From Rhodobiaceae bacterium (GTDB lineage Bacteria; Pseudomonadota; Alphaproteobacteria; Rhizobiales; Tepidamorphaceae), in the NCBI GenBank assembly GCA_020637855.1, contig JACKJR010000001.1, positions 620,001 through 684,000 of the forward strand: DNA of 64,000 bases, in the 5' to 3' direction. The position numbers were made by a program, and so were the translations under genes. Under the pieces are notes generated by a model. That model saw only the letters and a program-made list of their open reading frames with translations, was not told the origin of the DNA and did no database searches. Every line of letters begins with the position of its first letter. The stretch's first letter is position 1. Below are positions 52,818-62,800 of the stretch, in pieces.

Positions 52818-53957
52818 ATGACATTGTCGGTTCAGCCGGTCGAGACCGATGCAGACCTTGACGCGTTCATCGGTCTGCCCGAGCGCCTTTACCGGGGGAT
52901 GCCGGGATATGCCGCTCCGCTCGACATGGAAACCCGGTCGTTTCTCGATCCGAAAAAGGCGCCGTTCTTCAAGCACGGCAAAGCGCAATACTGGCTGGCT
53001 CGGCGGAATGGCGAGCCCGTCGGACGGATTTCGGCGCAGATCGATCATGCACAGCCGCAAGCCGCGTTCGGCAATGCCGGCTTGTTCGGCTGCCTTGACG
53101 CGATCGATGATCCCGAAGTCATTGGCGCGCTTCTCGATCAAGCGGAAGCCTGGCTGCGCGAAGAGGGGAAGGCCTGCGCAGTCGGTCCCTGCACGTTGTC
53201 GATGAACGAGATGCCGGGTCTCCTGCTGGAAGGTCAGGAAGAGCCCGCGATGATCATGGCGGCCTGGCATCCTGTCTACCTTGCAAGCCATCTCGCAGCC
53301 AGAGGATACATGCAAAGCCGCGAGCTGCATTTCTGGCGCTCGAAGACATCCATTGAATTTTACGGATCACAGGATAATCGCAAGACGCGGCTGCGTTTGC
53401 CCGCAGGCGTCACGTTGCGTCCGCTCGACCTGCGCAACATCGCAGGCGAGCTGGAAACGATGCGTGCGCTTTACAACGACGCCTGGTGTGACAACTGGGG
53501 CTTTGTGCCCATTGAGCGCGAGGACCTTGAGGGCATTGCCAAGGACATGAAGCCGTTCCTGAAAAAGGAATACGGGATCATCGCCGAGAAAGATGGCCAG
53601 CCGGTCGCAGTGGCCATGATCCTGCCGAACCTGATGGAGATCACCGCCGATCTCGGCGCCAAGCCATCGCTTTTGGGCTGGGTCAAACTCGGCTTCAGAA
53701 CCGTTTTTCACAGGTTCTCGACGGGCCGGATCATCCTGCTGGGCGTGGCATCGCACCTGCGCCATTCGGTTGGCGGTGCCGCGATCGCGATGCGTGTCGT
53801 GGAGGAAATCGCCAACAGGTTCACCGATTATCCCGGACAATCCAATTGGTTGGAAGCAGGCTGGGTTCTCGACAACAATGCCGCGCTAGGCAAAATTCTT
53901 GAGCACAACGCGTTTCATATTGTGCGCAAATACGGAATGTTCGAGAAGGCCCTGTAG
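52818..53957 (+). CDS. GNAT-fold acyltransferase, possible bacterial ceramide-synthase type
   Basis: The 379-residue protein has a double GNAT-like fold: ERLYRGMPGYAAPLDMETRS, KAPFFKHGKAQYWLARRNGE, PVGRISAQIDHAQ, then GPCTLSMNEMPGLLLEGQEE and AGWVLDNNAALGKILEHNAF. Proteins of this length with an LSxNExxGLL segment are often annotated as hypothetical or as acetyltransferase. I recall that the Caulobacter ceramide synthase bCerS is a GNAT-related protein of similar size; direct homology is inferred, not checked. Its place with an oxoamine synthase, ACP and ketosynthase fits N-acylation of an amino-lipid. Confidence 0.75.
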   Translation: MTLSVQPVETDADLDAFIGLPERLYRGMPGYAAPLDMETRSFLDPKKAPFFKHGKAQYWLARRNGEPVGRISAQIDHAQPQAAFGNAGLFGCLDAIDDPEVIGALLDQAEAWLREEGKACAVGPCTLSMNEMPGLLLEGQEEPAMIMAAWHPVYLASHLAARGYMQSRELHFWRSKTSIEFYGSQDNRKTRLRLPAGVTLRPLDLRNIAGELETMRALYNDAWCDNWGFVPIEREDLEGIAKDMKPFLKKEYGIIAEKDGQPVAVAMILPNLMEITADLGAKPSLLGWVKLGFRTVFHRFSTGRIILLGVASHLRHSVGGAAIAMRVVEEIANRFTDYPGQSNWLEAGWVLDNNAALGKILEHNAFHIVRKYGMFEKAL

Positions 53958-53988
53958 CGTTCAGGAAATTTATGAGCATGATTACGCG

Positions 53989-54303
53989 ATGAATACAGGT
54001 AAGGAATCAACCATCAAGTGGCCCGATCTGGGTGACCCGGAACGTCTCGAACAGATCATCGACATCATCGAGAAAGAGGGCAAGATCGATCGTGATCTGA
54101 TCCGCCCCGATGCCACCCTGGAAACGCTGGGTTTTGAATCGATTGATGTGGTTCTGATCCTGATGGGCATCGAAGACAAATTCGATGTCTATCTGCCCAT
54201 GGATGACGACCTGGCGGCAGCAACCAACCTTGCCGAGTTTGTCGCTGCGGTGGGCGAGGCTGCAAAAGCGGAATCCTTGGACGCGCAAGTCGCCGGCAAA
54301 TGA
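53989..54303 (+). CDS. discrete acyl carrier protein
   Basis: The 104-residue acidic protein has the carrier motif LGFESIDVVLILMGIEDKF, whose Ser takes the phosphopantetheine arm. Length exceeds AcpP (about 78), with extra residues at both ends. Starting at the ATG at 53989, it lies 31 nt after the GNAT-like gene; no clear Shine-Dalgarno sequence precedes it. Its stop overlaps the ketosynthase ATG by 4 nt (ATGA), so this ACP and that ketosynthase work as a pair. Such dedicated ACPs also occur in bacterial ceramide loci. Confidence 0.88.
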   Translation: MNTGKESTIKWPDLGDPERLEQIIDIIEKEGKIDRDLIRPDATLETLGFESIDVVLILMGIEDKFDVYLPMDDDLAAATNLAEFVAAVGEAAKAESLDAQVAGK

Positions 54304-55508
54304 TGAAAGTTGGCATCACCGGCATGGGAGCTGTCAGCGCAGCGGGCATCGGCGTTGCCCCGCTCTGGCAGCATGTGCGCGATGGCGTTTGTGCGGTCCG
54401 TCCGCTCGACATGCCGCGTGGCGAGAGCCTGCGTGTCCGTATCGCCGCAAGCGTTCCGGATTTCACTCCCGAGCAGCATCTGAGCAAGAGCCAGCTCATG
54501 TTCTGCGACCGCTATGCGCAGTTTGCCTGTGTCGCTGCCGCTGAGGCGGTGACGCAAGCCGGGCTTGATGGCGTTGAACTCGGCGGGCCAAGGACGGCGG
54601 TGATTATCGGCACCGGGTCCGGTGGTCTGAACACCATGGATGAAGGCAGCTACCTGTTCTATCGCGGGGAGCGGAGCCATCATCCGATGAGCATTCCCCG
54701 GCAAATCCCATCGACAGGGGCAGCGTCGGTCAGCATGGCTTACGGGATTACCGGCCCGTGTTTTTCCATTGCCAGCGCCTGTTCGACGGCAAGCCAGGCT
54801 GTCGGCCTGGGATTGCAGATGATCCGTGCAGGCATCGTTGACCGGGTCATTGCCGGCGGCAGCGAGGCACCGCTCACGCCTGTATCCATGCGCGGATGGG
54901 AGTTGCTGCGCGTTCTCACTCCAGATCATTGCCGGCCGTTCTCCAAAGGCCGGCGCGGCATGGTCGTGGGCGAGGGCGCCGGCGTGTTCGTGCTTGAATC
55001 GGAAGACGCGATGGCCGCACGCGGAGCAAAACCTCTTGCGTGGCTTGCAGGCTACGGCACGACAAGCGATGCCCGCGACATGATCCAGCCCGATGTCACC
55101 GGCGCCAGCGTCGCCATGGAGACGGCGCTGGCCGATGCGGGGCTATCGCCTGAAGATATCGGCTACATCAACGCGCACGGGACAGCCACGGTCCGCAACG
55201 ACATCAATGAAACGGCTGCCATCCGGCACGTGTTCGGCGACTATGCGGATCGCCTTCCCGTATCCTCCAGCAAGGCGGTGATAGGCCATGCGCTCGGAGC
55301 AGCCGGCGGTCTGGAACTGGCGGTGACGGTGATGGCCATGCGCGAGAGCACGGTGCCGCCGCAGATCAATTTTCTGGAGCCCGATCCCGAGTGCAATCTG
55401 TGTTTGCCGCTTGATGGGCCTGAGCAAAAAGAGATGCGCGCGGCGATGTCGAATTCCTTCGCATTCGGCGGCATCAATGCCTGTCTCGTGGTGACGAAGA
55501 CGGACTGA
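54300..55508 (+). CDS. beta-ketoacyl-ACP synthase, FabF-like
   Basis: The 402-residue thiolase-fold protein has the Cys-His-His triad: the Cys in FSIASACSTASQAVGLGLQM, the His in INAHGTATVRNDINETAAI, and the His in SSKAVIGHALGAAGGLE. It condenses malonyl-ACP with an acyl chain. It is coupled to the discrete ACP and lies next to the PKS genes, so it probably serves a dedicated chain rather than general fatty acid synthesis. It converges on the oxoamine synthase with a 4-nt gap. Confidence 0.92.
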   Translation: MMKVGITGMGAVSAAGIGVAPLWQHVRDGVCAVRPLDMPRGESLRVRIAASVPDFTPEQHLSKSQLMFCDRYAQFACVAAAEAVTQAGLDGVELGGPRTAVIIGTGSGGLNTMDEGSYLFYRGERSHHPMSIPRQIPSTGAASVSMAYGITGPCFSIASACSTASQAVGLGLQMIRAGIVDRVIAGGSEAPLTPVSMRGWELLRVLTPDHCRPFSKGRRGMVVGEGAGVFVLESEDAMAARGAKPLAWLAGYGTTSDARDMIQPDVTGASVAMETALADAGLSPEDIGYINAHGTATVRNDINETAAIRHVFGDYADRLPVSSSKAVIGHALGAAGGLELAVTVMAMRESTVPPQINFLEPDPECNLCLPLDGPEQKEMRAAMSNSFAFGGINACLVVTKTD

Positions 55509-55512
55509 CCCT

Positions 55513-56811
55513 TCAGTTTTCCTTGTGCTTGCGCATTGCCTCCACGGCTTCGCGGATCTGCTCTTCGGTGTGCAGGCTACTGATGAAAAACCGCAGCCGC
55601 GCCTTGTTTTCAGGCACGGCGGGATAACCGATCGGCAGGGCCAGGATGCCGGCGTCTTTCAGCACCCGAGACAGCGCCAGCGCGGGGCCGGTATGCCCGA
55701 CGATAATTGGCATGACAGCTGAATCGGCATGGGCGCCACCGGTATCGAGGCCGGCGTCACGCGCCAGAGTGTGGAACAGCCGCGTTCGTTGCCTCAAGGT
55801 TTCAACACGCTCAGGCGTCTTGGCGATCTTGCGCAAGGCGGCGAGAGCCGCGGCCCCGTTCGCAGGCGAAATGCCGACACTGTAGACGAAGCCAGGCGCG
55901 GTCCGGCGCAGGTAGTTCACAAGATCGCTGCTGCCGGCAATATAACCGCCGCAGCTTGCAAGCGACTTGCTGAGCGTTCCCATCCACAGATCGACGGCCT
56001 TGGGGTCGGCGCCGAAATGCTCCGCGATGCCGCGTCCCGTTTTGCCCAGCACGCCAAGCGAGTGCGCCTCGTCGACCATCAGCAGCGCGGCGTGGCGTTC
56101 TTTCATCTCGATCAGGCGGGGCAGGTCGGGAATGTCGCCATCCATGCTGTAGATGCCTTCGACCACGATCAGTGTTCTGCGCGCCTGCTTGCGCTGGCGT
56201 TGCAGGATGTTGTCGAGCGCATCCAGATTGTTATGCGGGAAGGGGTGGGCACGTGCCCCGGAAAGCAGCGCGCCCTGCTGGACGCTGGCATGGATCAGGG
56301 AATCGTAGACGACGAGATCGTCAGGGCCGAGCAGATGACCGATCGTGTCCTCGTTGGTGACGAAACCGCCGACGAAAACGATTGAATCCTCAACGCCGAT
56401 CCAGCCCGCGATTTCCTGTTCCAGTTCGCGATGGAAGGGGCGCTCGCCGGAAACGAGGCGTGAGGCGGAGACCGACGTGCCATAGGTCTCGATCGCCTTA
56501 ATGGCCGCGCGCGAAACATCCGGATCACCGGACATGCCGAGGTAATTGTAGCTGCAGAAATTCGAAAAAGACCGTCCGGCGATGGACGCCAGATTGCCGT
56601 TGGTCCCTTCGAAGGACTGAAAGAACAGATCGGCGATCCCGTCGCCATCCTCATTCTCGTACAGGGCCGCGAGTGCTGCATATTCCGGCGGGAAGCCGAA
56701 GCGATCGGCCCCTTGCAGCTGACTGCGCTGGCGTTCCTTCAGGAGCTTGTCGAGAAGTGCCCGCTTTTCCTGCGCGGACAGTTTGGACAGCTGGTCGTCG
56801 GTATTTCCCAA
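55513..56811 (-). CDS. alpha-oxoamine synthase, serine-palmitoyltransferase/RkpG-like
   Basis: The 432-residue PLP enzyme has FCSYNYLGMSGDPDVSRAAI, YGTSVSASRLVSGERPFHRE, DSLIHASVQQGALLSG, LLMVDEAHSLGVLGKTGRG and the PLP Lys in WMGTLSKSLASCGG. The family condenses an acyl thioester with an amino acid and loses CO2: KBL, BioF, serine palmitoyltransferase, and RkpG in rkp-1. It starts with TTG at 56811, 4 nt after the PKS stop, with GGGGA upstream. So it probably offloads the PKS chain as an amino-ketone. Confidence 0.85.
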   Translation of the reverse strand: MGNTDDQLSKLSAQEKRALLDKLLKERQRSQLQGADRFGFPPEYAALAALYENEDGDGIADLFFQSFEGTNGNLASIAGRSFSNFCSYNYLGMSGDPDVSRAAIKAIETYGTSVSASRLVSGERPFHRELEQEIAGWIGVEDSIVFVGGFVTNEDTIGHLLGPDDLVVYDSLIHASVQQGALLSGARAHPFPHNNLDALDNILQRQRKQARRTLIVVEGIYSMDGDIPDLPRLIEMKERHAALLMVDEAHSLGVLGKTGRGIAEHFGADPKAVDLWMGTLSKSLASCGGYIAGSSDLVNYLRRTAPGFVYSVGISPANGAAALAALRKIAKTPERVETLRQRTRLFHTLARDAGLDTGGAHADSAVMPIIVGHTGPALALSRVLKDAGILALPIGYPAVPENKARLRFFISSLHTEEQIREAVEAMRKHKEN

Positions 56812-56815
56812 CGCT

Positions 56816-59800
56816 TCATTCCCCGGCGGTGAGTTCCTTCAGCAGTGCATCGACTTCGCTGTCGCTCATATCGTCCACTACGGCAGGCTCGTCAGAATTT
56901 GCAGCTGTCTGCGGTATTGCCGGCTCCGGTTCCTGTCCCTGCACCACGGCGTCACCGTTGCTCGCGGCGATCTTCTCGATAATCTCCGCTGTCGTCAGCT
57001 CCGGCCGCAGCAGCGCCATGCGTTGCATGTTGTAGCCTGTCTCGCGCTCCAGCGCGACGCCGAGTTCGACGGCAACAAGAGAATCGAAGCCAAGATCGGG
57101 CAGCGGAGTGTTGATATCGAGATTGCCGGGATCAAGCCCGAGTGCGCCCGCGACCTCTGTGATGACAATATGGTCGAGCGTGCGCGGATCGTCAGCCGTC
57201 TGTGAGCCCCCGGTGCCGGGCGCCTTGTTGCCGCTATCGTGATGGCGCTCGCCAAGAACCAGTTCGAACCTCGGCGAATTGGCGATCGAGCGGGAATATT
57301 TGCTCGCCACCGTCCAGTCGATGTTGAAGGGAGCGATCGAAGGCAATCCGTTCTGCAAGGCATGGCTGATTGCCGCCCATGCCTGCCCGGCGTCGATGGC
57401 CGATACGCCCTGACGCATCATGGCGGCCTTCAGGTCGCTGTCGCTGGCAACTTGCCCGGTGTTGCCGATGGCGCCCCAACTGATCGAAAGCCCGGGCAGG
57501 CCTTGTGCATGCCGCTGGCGCATCAGCGCTTCCATGAACTCGTTGGCAGCGGTGTAATTGGCCTGGTTGCGGTTGCCGATGACGTTGGAGCCCGAGCCGT
57601 AGCAGATAAAGAAATCGAGCGGCTGTCTCAGCGAATGCGTATGCAGCAGCCATGCGCCGTCGGCCTTGGGCGCGAGCACGTCCCGGATGTCGTCTCCGGT
57701 CAGCTCGGCGATCGGTTTGTCCCGAAGCACCATGGCTGCGTGAACGATGCCGCGCAGGGCAGGCAGGTCCTTGCCGAACCGCCTCATCAGTGCTTTGACG
57801 TGTGCGGGATCGGCGACATCGCAGGCAACGGCTTCAGCGTTGACGCCACGTTCGCGCAGCGCGCTCAGTGCGTGTGCGGCTTCAGGCGCATCGCCTCCCT
57901 TGCGGCTGGCCAGCACCAGATGGCGTGCGCCGTTTGCGGCCAGCCAATGGGCTGTCGCCAGCCCGAACCCGCTCAAGCCGCCTGTCACGAGATATGCGCC
58001 ATCGGAATTGAGATGCAGCCCTGTGGCCGCAGGCCGGACGTCGGGATAGCCGTTCTCGAAATCGACAACGTATTTGCCGATGTGGTTTGCCTTGCGAAGC
58101 GCGGCAAACGCTTCCCCGATGCGATCGGAAGGCACGCTGTGGTATGCGACGGGTGACAGTTTCCGGCTCTCAAGCAGATCGCGGAACTCTTCCAGAAGAC
58201 CTAGCGCATAGTCCGGCGCGGCATCGGTCAGGTCGATCAGGTCGAAGACGTGGTAGGAGACGCCCTTGCTAAGCGACTGGTCGGCGAACTCGACGGTGTT
58301 CTGGTTGCTGACCAGATCGATCAGACGGCCTGTTGCCGGGGCCAGCGCCCGGAAATTGTGCCGGTTCAATTCTGGCGGCAGCGTATTCAGGATGACATCG
58401 GCACCCCGTCCGGATGTGAGCTGCAGGATTTCATCGGCAAAGGTGCTGCTTCTGGAATCGAACACATGCGCGATTCCAAGACCGCGCAGGTAATCCCGTT
58501 TCTCTTCGTTTCCTGCAGTCGCGGCGATGCGCGCGCGCTGCAATTGCGCCACCTGGATCGCGGCAAGACCGAACCCGCCCGTCGCGGTATGGATCAGAAC
58601 CGTTTCGCCGGCCTTGAGATTTGCAAGCCGCTTCAATGCGTGCAGGGCAGCAAGATGAACGATCGTCGTGCCGGCGGCTTCCGTGAAGCTCAGGTGATCG
58701 GGCTTGCGGATGAGATGGAATGCCGGCGTATTGGCCAAGCTGCCGAGACCATGCCCGAACACGGCTCCCATGACGGCGTCACCGGGCGCAAGATCGTCAA
58801 CGCCTTGTCCGACGGCGGTTACGATACCCGCACCTTCCTGCCCGATACCGTCGCGGTCCCAATCGACCAGCCCGCGCACGATGGCATAGTCCTTGAAGTT
58901 GAGGGCGGCTGCCCGCATCGAAACCTGCACGTCTCCCGGGCCGGGGGGCGGGACATCGATCTCGCAGAAGCGCAGGCTTTGCGGGGATGTACGGTCAAGC
59001 TGCCGCAAGGCGAAAGGTGTCTCGCCCTGCGTTCCCTTGCGGGGATTGCGGCGCCGCACGACGCGGCTGATGTAACGCCGCCCGTAGCGAAACGCGATGT
59101 CGTCTTCCGGAGTCGGGGAACGGATTTCGTTCGCCAATGCCAGCATATCGGCTTCGGCCGAGCCGATATCGGCAAGCCTGATTTCGATATCGGCCAGCTC
59201 GGTGATCGCCACGCGGGCAAAGCCGCGAACCGAGGCTTGCGAAATATCGATATCCTCACCCGGGGCGATTGCCTCTGCCGCTGATGTGACAACCCAGAGC
59301 CGCGGTTTGTCCGGCCACTGCCTGTCGCCGAGAGCCACGATGGCCGCATGCAGATCGACGCATGTGCCGGTGAGGATATCCGATGGCGTTGAGGCGAACG
59401 CGTCCTTGCCGGGCAATGGTGTCGACAGGCTGCGCAGGTCGATCACATCTGGCGCCTGTGCACAGGAAGCGAGACAGTCTGTCAGGAGTTCCGCCGCACC
59501 TCCCTTTTTCAATGGGCCGGAAATCAGCATCGACACGTCGCGTTCGTCTGCGCGCAAACGTTCTGCAAGACGTTCGGCTATTTCCGGGTCTGATGCGAGA
59601 ATGACCGCCGGAGCTGCAAATTCTTTCTCCGCAGCGCTGTCGGTTTTCCCGATGCCAGATTGTTGCTTTGCAACCGCCGGTTTCGCTGCGAGGAACACCG
59701 AATGCAGGGCAGGGGCATCCGTCCGGAATGCGGGCAGGATGGCGCTATCTTCAAACCCGGCGCTCTCAAGTGCGGCAAGCCATTCGTCTTGCGACAGGGT

Positions 59801-62800
59801 CGGACCGTCCGTTCGCTGCTCCCTGTCGCCAAAGTGCCACCAGCCGGGCAGCAGACCGAATATCATCTCGTACCACACCGGCGGGTCAGTCAGTTCCATC
59901 AGCGCGAACATGCCGCCCGGCGCCAATGCCTTGCGGATGTTGGCAAGGCTTGCCGCGATGTCGGCGGTGGGGTGGAGGGCATCGGAGGCGATCACGAGAT
60001 CGAACGTGTCGCTGCCGGGGCTCTGGTCGGCGGGATCCTGCTCGGCATCCATCAGCCCGTAACGCACGAAGGGGAAGTCGCGAAATCGGTTCTTCGCCTG
60101 GTTGATGAAGCTCTGCGAGACATCCGTGAAAAGATAGTCCGTCCGTTCCGGCGGAAGCAGCGGCAACAGGCATGCCGTTAATCCGCCGGTTCCCGCGCCC
60201 ACTTCCAGAATGCGTATTGGCTCGGTATCCGGCAGGCGTGAGAGGATCGACTGAACGCTATCCGCAATCAACCCGTTGAAGGGAGCAAAGGCAGGCGCGT
60301 CGCCGTAGAAATGTTCAGCGACCGGTGAGCCGGTCAGGAACAGTTCGGCGAGCGGGTCCAGTGTGTCGCGCAGGATGTCAGCGAGCCCGCCTCCAAGCCG
60401 ATGCAACAGCGCAAGTTCGGCATGACAGGCCGGATAGTCCCGCGCAAGTTCCGCCCACAATGATGCGGCATCGGTGTCGGGGAGCTTGCCAGCGGCAAGC
60501 CACTTTCCATCACGCGCTTCGAGAAGCCTCGAAGCGGCGAGATGTCCGAGCATGAGACCCGCATAGCGGACATGGCGGTCAGCAATGCCAGTTTGCGCGC
60601 AAAGCTCATCGGTTGTGAACTCCGCCTCTTCGCGCCACACCCAGCCGAGTTCCTTCAGCGCGTCGAGGAAATAGCATGCTGCCAGTTGATCAAGCCTCGG
60701 TGTGGCTTGTGGCGAAATGCTCCGGCCTTCGTGCGTCTGCAACTCCGCGATAATGCTGTCCGGAGTGGGCATGAGTCCTGCTGCTGCGGCAGACAGCTCG
60801 TTACCCTTTGCGATCCACTTGCGCTCGTAGAGATAGCCATCCGTGAGCGACCGGTTTGATCGCTCCGCGCTTTCGAGCGGCCGGCAGACCAGACCGGAAA
60901 CGGTCGCCACCGTTTCCGCATTCTCGTTGACGAACTCGATATCGGCCGTAATCCGCGTGTCGCTGCTGTCGGTGATGCGCGCATAGGCCCAGGCGATATC
61001 AACGGTGGCTCCATGCAACGCAAGCCGCGAGATGCTGACCGGCAGGAACGTGCGGCCATCCGACATGGCGGCAAGCATCTGGAAGCCTGCATCGAGGATT
61101 GCCGGATGGAACCGGTATCGGGACAGAGTTTCGCTGATTTGCGGCGGGATCAGAATGCGGGCGATGGCCTCGTCCTTGCTGCTCCAAACCGTGTCGATGG
61201 CGCGAAAGGCCGGCCCGTACTGCAGGCCGGACGCATCAAGGTGCCCGTAAAAGTCGGGTTTCTCCGGCATCAGGTCGAGCTTGCGCCCGAGACGGGTCCA
61301 GTCGAGTGACGGCGTGGCTGCATCTGTGCCAGCCTCGGTGAGGCGCGCGGATGCATGAAGGGTCCAGCGCCCGTCAGCCGAAAAGGCAGGGCCTGAGTGG
61401 AATGTGAAATTCCGGCCCTGCGAAAGGGTCACTTCGGTTGCAACCGGGGCCTTGCCATCGAAGATCAGGGGCGCGGCAATGTGGAAATCCTCAAGGACAA
61501 TTGCGTCCGGGTCCGGGGTTTCCTCCGCAGCCGCGGCAAGGGCGAGTTCGATCATGCCAGCGGCAGGGAAGACCACGGTGCCCTCGACCTTGTGGTCGGC
61601 CAGATAACCGGGTTTGCCCGGCTGCAGCGTGTCCCGCCAAACCGGTTCGGGACCATTCCTGCGTGCGCCAAGAAGCGGGTGGGTTACCCGCCCGCCTGTA
61701 CCTTCGCGCCCCGTTCGCCGGGCTTGCGATCCCTTCGATTCACTCCAGTGATGTGCCCGCTGCCAGGGGTAGGCCGGCAGCCACAGATGCTTGTGCGGCC
61801 TGCGGTAATGCGAAGTAAAATCAACCGCGACGCCAAGGCAGTGCAATTGTCCCACCGCGTTCAGGAAGGTTGTCGCATCATCCTGGTGACGCCTGAGCGA
61901 CGCGACCGGCTTTGCTGCTGCTCCGGACGATGCGCAGCATTCCTGTATCGATGGGGCCAGCACAGGGTGCGCGCCGATCTCGACGAAAACGTTTGCGTCT
62001 TGCGCCAGCAGCGTTGCCATCGCGTCTACAAACAGCACGGGCTGGCGGATGTTACGGTACCAGTAGTCCGCATCGAGCGTCTCGCCGGCGATTGTCTCAC
62101 CGGTGACCGTGGAGACGAGCGGAACGGTTGTCTGCTTTGGAACGATGCCCGCCAGCGCGTCACGAAACCGCGGGCCGATCTCTTCCATGACCGGTGAATG
62201 GTAAGGCAGTTCCACGTTGAGCTTGCGCGCGAAAACGCCTGCGACTTCCAGCGAAGAGGCAAGCTCATCAAGTGCTGTGTGGTCGCCGGCAAGCGTCACG
62301 CTTTCGGGGCTGTTGACCGCGGCAATGCAGACCTTGCCTCCGAAAGCTGCGATACGCACCTGCGCAGCCTGACGAGAGAGACCAGCCGCAAGCATGCCGC
62401 CGCGCCCGGCAAGTTCCGCCTGAAGCCTGCTGCGGTGGACGCAGATGGTGACGGCGTCTTCCAGCGAAAGCGCGCCAGCGACATGAGCGGCGGCGATCTC
62501 CCCGACACTATGGCCTGTAATGAAGTCAGGCCGGATGCCCCAGGATGCCCACAGATCGGCAAGCGCGACCTGAGCCGCGAAGATGGCCGGTTGCGCAAAT
62601 TCGGTTCTGTCTATGCGCGATCCGGCTTCCTCCGCGGTGAGGGCTTCCAGAAGCGACCAGCTGTTGTCATGCCGTGTAAAAGCGGCATCAAGCATGCGGA
62701 TCATGTTCGCAAACACGGGCTCGGCATCGAGCAATCCGCGCGCCATCGCCCACCATTGCTGCCCCATACCGGAGAAAACGAAGGCGATGTTTCGTTTGGT

